A model generated the notes under the pieces. That model was not told the origin of the DNA and searched no databases. It saw only the letters and a program-made list of their open reading frames with translations. From Arachnopeziza araneosa (taxonomy: Eukaryota; Ascomycota; Leotiomycetes; Helotiales; Arachnopezizaceae), in contig QYAI01000040.1 in NCBI GenBank assembly GCA_003988855.1, forward strand, positions 182,133-246,132: a stretch of 64,000 nucleotides of DNA. The letters are read 5' to 3'. Positions within the stretch are counted from its first letter, which is position 1. Each line of letters begins with the position of its first letter. Positions 11,440 through 23,386 of this stretch are shown piece by piece. The position numbers and the translations under genes were made by a program.

Positions 11440-12483
11440 TCAACTACCTCCTTCACCAGAACCACTACCTTCTCGTTCTCGTTGCCTCTTCATCCTCTCT
11501 TCTGCAGCTTTTGCAAGTATATCTCTTCGAGTCATGCCTTGGCTTCCCGACTGTCCCGTGCTCTCTGCACCACCAGCACCACCTGCTCCAAGGATGAATT
11601 CTCCACCAGTCCATCCCCCGTGATCATCTACTTCTTCGTCTCCGCCCTCGTAAAAATCATTGTTCCCAACGGTGTGTCCTCCACTTCTCCAGTCCGCAGC
11701 TTCAACTTCTTTCTCAATTTGTTTACAGAGGTCCCAGAAATTACGATCATGAGGTCCGTGGACGTTGTGGGCTAACTCATGGCATAGCGTCTTTCGAATA
11801 GTCTTGTAATCTCGATAACCGTCATATGCATCTGTTCTTAACCGTAATTCGATAACCTCCCCCTGATTTCTGTTTAGACCCAGTGTCCTTGTTGTCCCTT
11901 CATGATTTGATTGCGTATGTTCAACAGGATTCATCTCTGTTAGTAATGGTACAGTAAATTTATGCTTGCGCATCGCAGCCTTGATGCCAGCGTCGTCTTT
12001 TAACCGCTGTAAAAATTGTAGTGAGCGGGTGGGATTCGGTAGGTAAGGTAGTGGACGGAGTGTGGTAAATGTATAATGACTCTCTTCTTGTTCTTTCTTC
12101 CAGTCGTGCGATTTATACGCCTGAACTTTCTGATTCGGCTTACTCCGCCGATAGACTCGCCGCGCAGCTTCTTCCGCGGCTACAGATATAGAAGATGTTT
12201 CTTCAGATGTGCTGCCCATCAACTGGATCTTCTTGTCCGCGATTGAAGAGAGGAGTAGCTTCGGATCTTTGAAAGGTGGCTTCAATAGACCAACTTTGGA
12301 GATCATGAACTTCTGATTTGTTACAGGAACTTCCAGGACAAGTTCAATGTGGTCCGAGAGATCTGTAATGGTAGCGTCGGGAAGGAAAGTAAGAGTATGA
12401 GGTTTTCCATGATGTGTAAAGGTCACCGAGGGTTGGTCCTGGTCGCCTGTGGAGATTATTGGTTCCTGAATATCAGTTGCCAT
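11440..12483 (-). CDS. ubiquitin-like/WLM-domain metalloprotease
   Basis: Single exon, 347 residues. Residues about 18-95 form a ubiquitin-like domain (VTFTHHGKPHTLTFLPDATITDL). Residues about 150-285 form a WLM (Wss1-like metalloprotease) domain with the zinc motif HELAHN, followed by VHGPHDRNFW, which supplies the third His ligand. The C-terminus is Gly/Ser- and Glu/Arg-rich low complexity. WLM proteases of the Wss1/Spartan group cleave DNA-protein crosslinks and SUMO/ubiquitin-conjugated proteins. The Ub-first arrangement matches a separate fungal group of Ub-WLM proteins that may associate with the proteasome; this placement is from family knowledge. All catalytic residues are present. 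It is divergent from the Erd2 gene across a 429-base shared upstream region. Confidence 0.85.
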   Translation of the reverse strand: MATDIQEPIISTGDQDQPSVTFTHHGKPHTLTFLPDATITDLSDHIELVLEVPVTNQKFMISKVGLLKPPFKDPKLLLSSIADKKIQLMGSTSEETSSISVAAEEAARRVYRRSKPNQKVQAYKSHDWKKEQEESHYTFTTLRPLPYLPNPTRSLQFLQRLKDDAGIKAAMRKHKFTVPLLTEMNPVEHTQSNHEGTTRTLGLNRNQGEVIELRLRTDAYDGYRDYKTIRKTLCHELAHNVHGPHDRNFWDLCKQIEKEVEAADWRSGGHTVGNNDFYEGGDEEVDDHGGWTGGEFILGAGGAGGAESTGQSGSQGMTRRDILAKAAEERMKRQREREGSGSGEGGS

Positions 12484-12912
12484 GATTGAGAGTTGTGAGA
12501 TGAGAAATGGGGAGATGACTTGAGGAAAGGAGATCCTTGATGCGCGTGGGAATACTTTTAAACTTTCCTGGAAGTTTCCAACTAAGGAAGGCTGTGGTGC
12601 TTCGTAATACTCGAGATCTCTAATCGCCGGCTCGGTAACTTACCTACAGTACGCCACCTTGAATCAGGAGCGCATCCTTACCTAATCCGGCAGATCCACG
12701 CTGATTCGCTTCTTCCCGGAATTATTCCAGAGCCGCATTCTTAGCTGCCCGTCGAATCGTGTCCTTAACAGGCCTTCGATGCTGTCAAGACAGTTTTTAT
12801 CAAAATCTCTCATCGAAACGGACAACAACCAAGCTGCCGAGTCCAAGCAGCTCTGCGATCCATCAACCTGCTGCAGACTATACAAAATCGCTGAAGAGCC
12901 ACTTCCGTCGTC
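12484..12912. promoter_or_regulatory. bidirectional promoter region, WLM protease and Erd2
   Basis: 429 bases separate the divergent ATGs of the WLM protease (12483, -) and Erd2 (12913, +), so both promoters must lie here. I see no unambiguous TATA box or named factor site. Confidence 0.5.
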
Positions 12913-13720
12913 ATGAATATTTTTCGGATTCTGGGTATGTTTCAAAGGGAGAAGGAAGCTTCGACTAGAAATGAATTCTAATACATCCCCGCAGGAGATC
13001 TTTCCCATCTAGTATCGATTTTGATACTACTGCACAAGATGAATCAGACTAGCGTACGTGCAAACCTCAATTCCTCCTTGAATCTAGTGGATCTAGAAAG
13101 TCTTATTTCTCCTTAATGCCATGACCATCAATAGTTCCGGGAACTGACAGCCCACATAGTCTTGTTCAGGAATATCATTCAAATCGCAAGCACTGTACCT
13201 CATGGTCTACGTAACTCGCTATCTTGATCTCTTCTGGACCTTCGGCGACAGCGCCTACAACACCATCTTCAAGCTCCTCTTCTTGGCCTCATCTGGCTAC
13301 ACCATCTACCTCATGACCACCGCCTACAAGCCGACGCACGATCCAAACCTCGATACTTTCCGCGTGCAATATCTGTTGGGTGGCTCACTGGTTCTAGCAG
13401 TTCTGTTTCCCTACAAATGGACGCCTTCTGAGATCCTCTGGGCATTTTCCATCTGGCTTGAATCGGTTGCTATCCTCCCACAATTGTTCTTGCTTCAGAG
13501 GACTGGAGAGGCTGAGACGATTACAACCCATTACTTATTTGCGCTTGGGAGTTACAGAGCTTTGTACATCCCGAATTGGCTTTGGAGATACTTTGCAGAG
13601 GGTCATTGGGATACCATCTCTGTAGTGGCAGGCCTTGTGCAGACAGTCCTATACTCGGATTTCTTCTGGATTTACTACACAAAGGTCATGAAGGGAAAGA
13701 AGTTTGCGTTGCCGGTATAA
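12913..13720 (+). CDS. ERD2: ER lumen protein retaining receptor (HDEL/KDEL receptor)
   Basis: Three exons: 12913-12934, 12995-13053 and 13160-13720; 213 residues. The 22-base first exon encodes MNIFRILG. Joined to exon 2 (DLSHLVSILILLHKMNQTS) and exon 3 (SCSGISFKSQALYLMVYVTRYLDLF) it reproduces the conserved Erd2 N-terminus. The intron-2 acceptor at 13157-13159 was chosen over the AG at 13168-13169 because it keeps the frame and yields SCSGISFKSQ. Seven membrane segments and the hallmark strings ESVAILPQLF, GEAETITTHYLFALG and RALYIPNWLWRY are present, with a basic KVMKGKKFALPV C-terminus. The protein cycles between Golgi and ER and returns escaped HDEL-bearing chaperones by COPI vesicles. 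Length matches the family and nothing is missing. Confidence 0.95.
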
Positions 13721-14028
13721 GGAATTATCTGGTTGGAGCCAGAGACATGATTTGAGATCAAATTTGAGGGGATGGATACAATGCTAGCGGAGGTGACAAG
13801 GTGCATGGCAGGCGTTTGGGTGGCTGGACCTCGATCCAACGGACGGGATGTTCAATTCTACCGTACTTGAATGTATAGTATGTAAAATGCATAGACCTTT
13901 GCAATCCAAGAAACAGTTTTAATCATTGCATTTCAGTCTACTTTATAAAAATTTCTTTCTCTGGATTTGCAGTACCCATATATACAGTCAACACCGGGAT
14001 GCATAACAAAAAAGCTCAAAATACAGGA
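13721..14028. other. convergent 3' region, Erd2 and NDUFS1
   Basis: About 300 bases between convergent stop codons; it must hold both polyadenylation regions. No other feature is visible. Confidence 0.5.
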
Positions 14029-16513
14029 TCAAACGCCATATGCTGCTTGGCCATTGGGATGATCGGATGAGTAGCCACTTGCCATGAAGTTTGTCTCTGG
14101 GTTACTTGTTTCCTTTGCAGCGGAGCATCTAGCCATTGTAGGTGAACTAGAATAGTGTTAGCAAGAAACTTTGTTATTTGAGTTTAATTTAGACAATACC
14201 TTCTTGAAATAACATCAGTGAAGTAGAAATTCTCGATAACCTTCTTAAGTGGTTGTCCACTAGCCTTGCTGCCCTTATTTTGATCTACCAACTGCACCTT
14301 ACTCAATTGCTTCAAAGCCACCGGCTCAACCACATCATAGCTTGCTAATGCGGGACTAATCTCAACCATACGGTCACGCAAAGCTGCGACGTCGTCATAG
14401 GGTAATGGGGCACCCAAGAACTCACTAACTGCTCGGATGATCTTCCAATCTGTCCGTGCAGCACCTGGTAATGAAGTTGCTGCTCGAGTCATCTGGACAC
14501 GACCCTCAGTGTTAACATAGGTTCCAGCCTTTTCGGTATATGCGGCGCCAGGGAGAACAACATCAGCAACTTGAGCACCACGGTCACCGTGATGACCTTG
14601 ATATACAACAAAAGCATCCTTTGGAATATCCGAGGGCGAAAACTCATCAGCGCCAAGAAGCCAGATGAACTTAGGCTTGGTCTCTGCAACAGCAGCTGAT
14701 GGCGTGGTAAAACCAATCTCGAAAGCACCAGCTCTTGAAGCAGCACGTTGGAGAACGTTGAAGCCGTTCCATTCCTCAGTCAAGAAATTTGAGGCGTTCT
14801 TGTCCACGAAGCCACCAACAATTTCATAAATCGCTTTGGCATCAGCGTGATCGGTGACACCAGATCCCACGATAATCAAAGGCTTCTTGGCAGCTGCGAG
14901 CTTCTTGCCAAATGGCCCTGCAAGAGCTTTCTTGAGGGCAGCAGCATCGGTACCTAAATGCTCGAACTCGAAGGTAGAGTCCCAGGTCTCACCAACAACA
15001 CCAATCTCTAGATCAGAACGCATCCATTGCTTTCGAATCCGGACGTTTAGACCAGCAGCTTCGTGTCGAGTATTGCTACCAATGATAAGCATAACATCGG
15101 CCTCCTCAACACCCCAAATTTTGGAATTGAACAGATAGTTAGACCGGACATCGATACCGTGAGCAATTGGTTGGCTGCCAGACGGTTGATCGAGAGCAAG
15201 ATTCTCAGATCCAAGCTTGTTGGCCAAGTCCTTCAAAGCTACCATTGACTCTGTCTCGATAAGTTCTCCAGCGATAGCCTTGAATTCGTTACCCTTTGGT
15301 GCGAAGTCTCTATATGCAGCACCAATCTCGGTCAATGCCTGCTCCCAAGTAGCTGGGAGGAACTTGTCATCTTTTCGGATGAGGGGAGTGGTGAGTCTTT
15401 GGGTCTTGAGACCATCACAAGCGAATCGAGACTTGTCATTAATCCACTCCTCATTAACATCATCATTGAGTCTTGGTAGGATTCTCATGACCTCGAGACC
15501 TCTGGAATCTACTCTAATATTTGACCCTAGGCCGTCGAGTACGTCAATCGATTCGGAATGCTTCAATTCCCATGGTCTTGCTCGGAAAGCATATGGTTTC
15601 GAGGTGAGCGCTCCTACTGGGCACAAATCGATGACATTTCCAGACATTTCTGAATCCAGATTCTTCTCGAGATATGTTCCAATTTGCATGTCATTGCCTC
15701 GACCTGTAGATCCAAATTCGGGTGCACCAGCAATATCGTTCGCAAATCGAATACATCTCGTGCAATGGATACACCTGTTCATTGAAGTCTTGATCAATGG
15801 TCCGATATTCTTGTCTTCCGTTGCCCGCTTTCCACCAATTTCGTGAAATCGCCCTCTGTCGGCTCCGTATCTCATTGATTGATCTTGTAAGTCACACTCT
15901 CCTCCTTGGTCGCAAATCGGGCAATCGAGGGGGTGGTTGGCGAGCAAGAACTCCATAACTCCTTCTCGGGCTTTGTGCGTAAGGGGAGAATTGGTCTTGA
16001 CGACCATGCCGGGCTGTACTGGCCACGCACATGATGCCACAGGTTTGGGGGCTCTTTCGACTTCTACTAGGCACATACGACAATTACCGGCAATCATGAG
16101 CTTTCTGCTATGGATTAGTGGCTGTTCGCATGATGATGAAAGCACTAACTCGTGATAGCAATATCTATAAACTAATTAGCATACAAAATTTTATAGTGTC
16201 AAATATTTCTTACCTTGGTATCGTAACTCCGGCCTTCTCGCAAGCTTGAATCAATGCAGAACCAGCTGTGGTGCGTTAATACCGCTCTCGGATGTCCTTC
16301 AATCACTCAACATACCTTCTATCGAAACCTGCTTGCCATCTGACGTAGAAATTAGCTACCTCACCGTCCTCCAATTCCGCAGACTCAATGTGCCTTACCA
16401 ATAGTAAGCTGGACCTCCGCCTGTCTCCTAGCTGATGTCGCGAATGTTCGTGAAGCATTGGAGCTCTGCTTACTCGTTCGGAGAGCCGAACGTGCCAAGC
16501 TTTGCCGCAGCAT
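14029..16513 (-). CDS. NADH dehydrogenase (complex I) 75/78-kDa subunit
   Basis: Six exons on the minus strand: 16513-16399, 16339-16316, 16265-16214, 16164-16150, 16104-14200 and 14146-14029; 742 residues. Exons 2 and 4 are only 24 and 15 bases. The 15-base exon encodes YCYH plus parts of the flanking codons. Spliced, the start reads MLRQSLARSALRTS (mitochondrial presequence), then AEVQLTIDGKQVSIEAGSAL and IPRYCYHEKLMIAGNCRMC with the [2Fe-2S] cysteines. Further clusters are CPICDQGGECDL and CIHCTRCIRF for the [4Fe-4S] centres, followed by the molybdopterin-oxidoreductase-like domain. The last exon restores the conserved tail SSPTMARCSAAKETSNPETN...GQAAYGV. This is the peripheral-arm NDUFS1/NuoG-type subunit that carries electrons from NADH to ubiquinone in the inner mitochondrial membrane. 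Length matches fungal orthologues. All introns are 45-59 bases. Confidence 0.95.
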
Positions 16514-18619
16514 CGTGCCCTCTTATCGTCTGAACAGAAAAGAAAGAAAACGATGCTGTGAAGTGGCGTGTGCAAGCAATTGAACCTTTGAATACCTTGA
16601 CGTTGTCGAGGTTCCGCTAAATTTCGAGCAGTTGGTCAACATCCAAGCTGCTGTGATTGGCTACACTCACTAGCTCCATTCTCGGCTACATTGGAAAATC
16701 TCGAGCAGCAGATTTCCTCTTCTTTTCTTTTCAACTTTAAATTGTATACGAGCCTTTTATTGTAGGAACGTTTGAGCAACAATCATACTTCGGTACAATT
16801 GTTGCTAATATCGAGTCTTCCTCTATCTTGTGCTCTAGAGCACAACTTTGGGCGCTGGAATGGATGCAAATGAGAGCTTCTGCTCGACGAATGCGCAACT
16901 TACCGCCGGCTGCTACATCTCGCGAATCTATCAATGTTTATTAGGTACATGAAGGCTGATGGACTTGAACTCATTCATCTACTTCAGATTCGAAGAAGCT
17001 CGACTGATTTGTTGGCTTCTGACCGTGGTGATAGAAACTTTCACTCAACGACGAGCCTACCATAAGTCTCTATCAATCGGTCCTCACAGCATGCCTTCCT
17101 CCCCTGAACTGAGCTCATTGCGCTCTCAATATCTAAGGAAAACATTGATTATTAAGTGATTATGTTATTATATAATTTCGAGGCTCCTATCTCAAAACTC
17201 GGTTGATTGTATGTTCATTTGGATTCATGAGCTCTGTTCGTCAAACGGATGGGGGCCTCCAAAAAATTGAAAATATAGGTAGCTGATTTCTTCCTCAACA
17301 TGCTATGTATCAATTGAATAAATTCTATTTCTTCTATGCTATTCGGTCAACTGCTGCACCAGCTATATTTGTCTCGTTACATAAGATACTCGGAAGCGAG
17401 ATCGAGAACTATTTCGATCCAGTGAGAGTCTCCAACTGAAGCGGAAGACACATTAAAAATTTACTTGAAGTTCAGGCGATGAAATTCTCCTGAATTTTCT
17501 AAGAATGCTGCAGTGAGAACAACTACATTGGCCGTGTCCTCGGAGCAAATTATTATCAATAAGCCATGTGGTCAACGAACTAGTACAGAAGGTTTGGTCA
17601 CATACCTACCTACCATCCCTCCCTCCAGATTCCTTCGAAACAATCACACAAGCACGTTAGACTGTCTATACAAACAAAAAGTAATCAAGTATTTGTGCAG
17701 TGTCACGAAGCAAATACGACCGACTCTGGTACATATCACAAGTCTTCGAGCAATCCTTACCAGCTTAGTTCAACCTAATAAATCATTTCTCTTCTACGAG
17801 GTCCCAGTGTCTATTCAGCTCTCGAGATTGATACCATAAATAATGCGACAACCCTTTTCTATCTATCTATCTATCGCCTTTCCCCCCAGCTCCTCCTTTT
17901 CTACCTAGCCCCTTTCTCACCCTCACAAACAACTCTCTACCTTTCCCTTTTCCCCATATGCAACCAAACTAAACATAAGCGGATCAGACATATCACCACC
18001 AGCATCACCTACCGTAAATCCTTTTGATGCCGAGGGAGGGTATTGATTCACCCCAGCTCCCTTTCCTTCCATGATTGATGCCTTGCCTTGAGATGGGAGC
18101 TGGATCGAGCTAGTCTAGCCTGCAAAGCGCGAACCTCAAGCTCAGACATCTGCCGGAAAGAGACTAATAGGACTATGTCAGGCTACTCGGGTGATCTCCA
18201 CAATGGGAACAGTATATATCTAACGTAACAGGAATGGTTACAAAACAAGGTCGTGTCATTAGCGTTACACAGACGTTGCGGCAACACGCGACTTCCAGGT
18301 TCTTATCATGAGCTTTGGAAATCACGTTACAAGTGATAGGAGAGGGAGATACAGTGTGTAAGTGCCTTGAGGGGTTATGAGTAAACATCTCGCATCATTC
18401 ATTTCAATTAATTCTATTGCTCAACAACACAACGCCTGTAAGGAACATACCAGTTAGTCAGTCCATGCTGCTTGTTCCTGCTCCAAACCGTCATCTCTCC
18501 AAAGTCGGTTTTGAAGCCATCAAGACCTCCCTTAACCATCTATACAAAGTCTTGAAATTCCTTGTCATCACCTTTCCTTCAAATATCGTATCTTCACATC
18601 TTTGCACCTGTCCTGGAAT
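16514..18619. other. 2.1-kb intergenic region
   Basis: No gene recognised. It contains the NDUFS1 promoter and the 3' flank of the MARVEL gene. A (CTAT)4 microsatellite lies at 17859-17874 and runs into a pyrimidine-rich stretch to about 17960. A 108-codon open frame at 17513-17839 begins at GTG and has no motif. Confidence 0.5.
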
Positions 18620-19164
18620 TTAAGCACCTACGCCTTGTGGCGCCTCCTTCATTGCCCTTGCGGCTTGCTTATCAGTCTTCATTCCCTGGAGACCACCCCT
18701 AAAGATCTCTAGACCCAAGAGAGCAGTGGTTCCCGTCCAGAGCACCCAGCTGAAGGCAGCGAAAACGGCATCAGCGCGAGCAGCGGCGCACACGGAGCCA
18801 CGGCAGAAAAGTAACTTTCCGAGGAAAACGGCGAGGGCGATGAACCCAGCGAAGTAGAAGAGGGTGTTGAGAAGTTCAAAGGCGAGATGCGCATATGGAT
18901 GGGACAGCTTAGAGAACATGCGGGGGGCGAGTTCCAGATAGGCGATCGAGATGATGGTGAAGAGCGGAACGAAGATGAGGAAGTTGATTTGAGATGGAGA
19001 ATTGGTAAGGGTATCGGTGTCGTACCAATGGGCGACTGGCTCCTCTGTTAGTTGGACCTTTGAATGGCGAATAAGAGCAAAATACCATATGATGAAAGAC
19101 CAATAATCACTATCGCCAAAAAGCCTTGGACGATACGAAGAGGGAGCATTAATCCAAACGCCAT
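18620..19164 (-). CDS. MARVEL-domain membrane protein
   Basis: Two exons, 19164-19086 and 19044-18620, with a 41-base intron; 167 residues. Four transmembrane segments fit the MARVEL fold: LPLRIVQGFLAIVIIGLSSY (TM1, with the family's RxxQ motif), INFLIFVPLFTIISIAYLEL (TM2), LLNTLFYFAGFIALAVFLG (TM3) and AVFAAFSWVLWTGTTALLG (TM4). The Cys pair CRGSVC lies in the TM3-TM4 loop, and the tail is charged and Ala/Lys-rich. The ATG at 19164 opens directly onto TM1. Fungal MARVEL proteins (Nce102/Fhn1-like) sit in the plasma membrane and organise eisosome or other membrane domains; which subgroup this belongs to is not decidable here. The intron is short but has a clear GTATTT donor and AACAG acceptor. 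Confidence 0.85.
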
Positions 19165-21092
19165 TCTGAGTCTATTTCCGATCTTGTAAATTGGGTATCT
19201 TGTAAATATTGCTGCTTTGCGCTTTATGTGTGTATACTGGAAGCAGCTGCAACTTGTGCGCGCGTGGAAGGAGTGTGCGAAGAGAAGTATTCGTATGTAG
19301 AGGAAGAAAGGAGAGCAAAATCAGAATGAGGTCGCAGACTCCTACTGATATTATGCTGTAATTACGGAAGGAGAAGAAGCAGCGGACCGGCTCAGAGCCA
19401 TGTGTGAGCAAAGTATGGTCGCATAATCTGGGGACGCTTGTCATGACCCTATTTGTGTCATTTTGAAACGCAGGGACAACAGGGCAGGCCGTCAACTTGC
19501 AAGGTCCTTCGATGGGTTGTGAGCCAATAATGGTTCCAACATATAGGTCCGTGTTGCCGCGATGGGTGGCCATCACTGGCGCAACCAGGTACCATATGGT
19601 ACCTGAAAATGGCCATGCAGCATGCGCTTGCTTGCTGGGCTGCAGATTGCTTGCGATATTGTGAGTGGGATGTCTCAGACTCTCGGGCTGTCAATTTTGA
19701 GAAATTGCAGACTCGGCCGTGAATTAGCGATGGAGAGGTCTCTCGATGGGGTTGCTGGTGTCGCAATTTCCCCTCTTGAGATTACCCCTCCTCCACTCAG
19801 CGATAAACAATTAACAAGGGCCCGGTAATCAAAAGCAAATATGGGGACTGGCACTTGACCATCGCAGGGCGTCAATTCGCTTGAAATGCCTTTGAAAGCT
19901 CGCGACCACAACTGTGACAGCGCATTGTGATTGAGAGGTGCTCAGCGACTCGGGAAGAAGAATGAAACAAAACCTAAGATATTGGGAAACACCAACAAGT
20001 CCAAGAGAAAAGACTATAAAGAGAAAAATCCCGCCCAGACACGCATATGGCTTGGTATTTTCAAGTCGCGGATCGGTACTCCAGTACCTGGCGTCAAACA
20101 ACCCAGCTTAGGCGCCAAGAGGATATCCTGAGTGTCTTGGGTCGCAGACAATTCGATTTGTGGCTTGCCAATGAAGAGTCTCGACGAAAGGTCAACGGCA
20201 GTTGTGGGTGGCAGCATCAAGCCAACTCTGCGACCAATTGCGTGTACGTGGCCATGGAGCTGAGACGAGCCGCAATGCATTTCGACCACTGTTGTTTCCT
20301 GTGGGCTTGGGAGCAATGGCTGTATCAGGCTATTTGCATCCAAAACTAGACGATACGATTGGAGTTGGAGGTTGAGGTGTTTCTTGTTTCTTTTGTCTGG
20401 TTTCGAGAAGACGGAAGGAAAGGAAAAGCGCAGGTCGAAGTCACCAAGTCACCCTCGGCATCATCGCTAAACTAGCGACGACGCCTTCCTCTGCTGAGAT
20501 GGATCTAGGGCTACCTAGGTAGGATTGAACCACTACGAGTAACGGCTCGCTTGACTAGAGAGCAGGATGAAAAAAAAATTAAACTTCATCCAGAACCCCA
20601 GCCAAATACTCGTAGCGATACTTTCCTGCAGGAATCTGCCACAGCGTAATCATGACCCCTTTTTTGCCCGCTTCTGATCATATCTCCATGAGAAAGCATC
20701 AGGCCGCAGCCAGCTGAAGAGCAAACCTCTTGGCGCCACGCCATACATCTGACGTGATATGTCAGGAATTACTTAGTTGCACCGACTGTGGTAAGTTATG
20801 TCAGGAAGCACTTGGTTGTACCAACCGTGTTCTTGATCGAGGAAAGAATGGTCACGCCAGCAAGTGAGGAGAAAATTTCGGTAGGTCAAAGGAATGAGAA
20901 GCAGCTTCCCGGCTGCAATTGCGTGCTCTGTGGCTCTCTGACCCCACGCATCCTTCCTCCTACCCCTCCTCTGCTCTGGTGATATATTGAAAGAAAACTT
21001 CCCAGGACACAATTGATCTTAACACCTCCCCAACACTATCACTTCTGACTATCAGCCGCTTTCCATTCTCACCAGCACCTGCCCAAACCACA
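19165..21092. other. 1.9-kb intergenic region upstream of MARVEL gene and sulfhydrylase
   Basis: Divergent upstream region of the MARVEL gene (-) and O-acetylhomoserine sulfhydrylase (+). Open frames of 90-134 codons at 19172-20343 lack domains and credible starts, so I call no gene. A near-duplicate 32-base unit at 20759-20829 is listed separately. Confidence 0.5.
20759..20829 (+). repeat. near-duplicate 32-bp unit upstream of sulfhydrylase
   Basis: Units at 20759-20790 and 20798-20829 both begin ATGTCAGGAA and match at about 26 of 32 positions, spaced 39 bases apart. They end about 265 bases upstream of the sulfhydrylase ATG. Placement suggests a duplicated regulatory element, but no known factor site was identified. 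Confidence 0.6.
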
Positions 21093-22733
21093 ATGGCCCC
21101 AGAATCCACCCATTTTGAAACTCTTCAATTGCATGCAGGTTCGCAACCTCTTTACCCATCCCCGCTATGAAGACGAGGCTGATGGAATGAATTAGGTCAG
21201 GAACCAGACCCCGCAACAAATGCTCGCGCAGTTCCCATTTATGCTACAACTGTTAGTAGCACCAACAGACCGGTTGCGACGTCTCGAGGCTAATGGGAAG
21301 GATTAGAGCTTCACCTTCAATGACTCTGCTCATGGGGCGAGGCTGTTCGGCCTAAAGGAGTTTGGAAACATCTACAGCCGTATTATGAATGTATGTCTTT
21401 TCAGTCTATCAGCTACAATTTAACGGCAGGAACACCACTGCCATGCTACTCTCTCCGCAACTTATCTCAAGGGAGATACAAGCTAACAACACCTTCCATA
21501 GCCAACTGTTGATGTCTTCGAGAAGCGTATTGCAGCCTTAGAAGGTGGTGTAGCAGCCGTCGCCTCCAGTTCCGGTCAAGCAGCTCAATTCATGGCAATT
21601 GCTGCTCTCGCACACGCTGGCGACAATATCGTATCCACCTCTAATCTCTATGGCGGAACTTACAATCAACTCAAAGTCTTCCTCCCACGGTTAGGCATCC
21701 AAACCAAATTTATCAATGGAGATAGCGCAGAGGACTTCGCTGCGGCCATTGACGAGAACACCAAAGCTGTATACATCGAGAGTATTGGAAACCCAAAATA
21801 TAACATCCCAGATTTCAAGGCAATTTCAGATGTCGCACATGCTCATGGCGTCCCTGTGATCGTGGATAACACTTTTGGAGCTGGCGGGTATTTTGTGCGA
21901 CCAATTGACCATGGCGCCGATATTGTTGTTCACTCTGCCACGAAGTGGATTGGTGGACATGGCACGACCATTGGCGGTGTTGTTGTTGACTCGGGTAGAT
22001 TTGACTGGGGCAAGAATGGCAAACGATTCCCTGAGATGGTCGAACCAGCACCAGGATACCATGGGTTGAAATTCTGGGAGACTTTTGGTCCTATCACGTT
22101 CGCAATTCGTGTCCGTGTTGAGATTCTTCGCGACTTAGGAAGTTCTTTGAACCCATTCGGAGCCTTCCAACTTATTCAAGGTCTCGAAACGTTGAGCTTA
22201 AGAGCAGAAAGACACGCGCAAAACGCTCTGACATTGGCGAGATGGCTAGAGAGTAATCCATATGTCTCTTGGGTGTCGTATCCTGGGCTCGAGAGCCATC
22301 CCTCTCATGAACTAGCCAAGAAGTACTTAAAACGTGGATTTGGTGGTGTTTTGAGCTTTGGTGTTAAGGGAGGCGGAGCTGCAGGAAGTCAGGTCGTGGA
22401 TGGGTTCAAGCTAGTGTCTAACTTGGCAAATGTTGGTGATTCAAAGACACTAGCTATTCATCCTTGGTCGACTACCCACGAGCAGTTGTCACCATCCGAG
22501 AAACTGGCATCTGGTGTGACCGAGGTATAAATATCCTTTCTCTTACAGGAAGTATGCTAATTGAATACTAGGATCTCATCCGTATCTCAGTCGGAACAGA
22601 ACACATTGATGACATCATCGGCGACTTCGAGCAATCTTTCAATGCCGCTGCCGCTTCAAAGACTAGCGGCGGACATGAAGAGAATGCGACGAAGACTGGC
22701 GGTGTTGATGGGGGTGCGTCCCTAGCTGTTTGA
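21093..22733 (+). CDS. O-acetylhomoserine (thiol)-lyase
   Basis: Five exons: 21093-21138, 21196-21251, 21307-21390, 21502-22524 and 22572-22733; 456 residues. The N-terminus reads MAPESTHFETLQLHAG, then QEPDPATNARAVPIYATTSF, then NDSAHGARLFGLKEFGNIYS, typical of the Cys/Met-metabolism PLP family. The PLP lysine lies in HSATKWIGGHGTTIGG, preceded by VDNTFGAGG. The last exon carries DLIRISVGTEHIDDIIGDFEQS, the conserved C-terminal helix, so the apparent in-frame stop just after 22524 lies inside an intron. The enzyme condenses O-acetyl-L-homoserine with sulfide to homocysteine (yeast Met17, Aspergillus CysD) in sulfur assimilation. All catalytic segments are present. The upstream region holds a 32-base near-duplicate unit that could bear on its control. 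Confidence 0.95.
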
Positions 22734-23386
22734 ATAGATATTGATTGCACTTCTGAACTTACAATACCTTGCTAGCGGGCTATTTCTAGTTTTTGCAATT
22801 GCAAACAGCTATAAGATGGAGTTCACACTGCTGATGAGTAGACGGGCAAAGGTTGAATCAAATGGACTTTGATAGCCAAAGGATAATTGAAAGCTCTCGA
22901 CTTCGAGTCATTGCAGCAAACACACGTGCTGATCTTCCCATAAGCACTTTAAAGTACCTTCTATCTCAATGGCTACCTAATTAGTAGATCTACGGAGTCA
23001 AATCTAAACTCCCAAGCACGCATCCTTACGACTTTAAGGTTCTTTTAGATTTCTTTATACACGTGACTTATATCTTCATCCAATGCCTCGGAGAAGCACC
23101 ACCTTTTCAGTCACCTCCACCACCAGTCTTGACAGCAAAGTTTAACAACCAATAAGGACACTCTGATTGGAGCCATTCTCACGCTATTCAAAGGAACCCG
23201 CAATGCAGATCTCCGCTGAGCGAATCTCCGATGTCATTAAATATTTAACGTAGCTTCTTATCAAGAAGACGTTGGTGGTCTGTATATTTCTTTTTTCTTT
23301 CCACGAGTTGAATACTTTTGTTATTTCTTCGTGGAATAGTAGCGATTGAGCTACGAAAAGATTTTTTATTCTGAGATAGGGAAAGG
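22734..23386. other. intergenic region
   Basis: About 650 bases between two same-strand genes; contains the promoter of the divergent SDR gene. No gene or clear element seen. Confidence 0.5.

Noticed and set aside
17513..17839. 108-codon open frame on the + strand
   Set aside because: GTG start, low-complexity composition, no domain and no splice-linked extension.
20500..20600. tRNA-like GGTTCAATCC string on the minus strand with a possible anticodon stem
   Set aside because: The acceptor and D arms cannot be formed, the anticodon loop is six bases, and the only T run lies on the wrong side.
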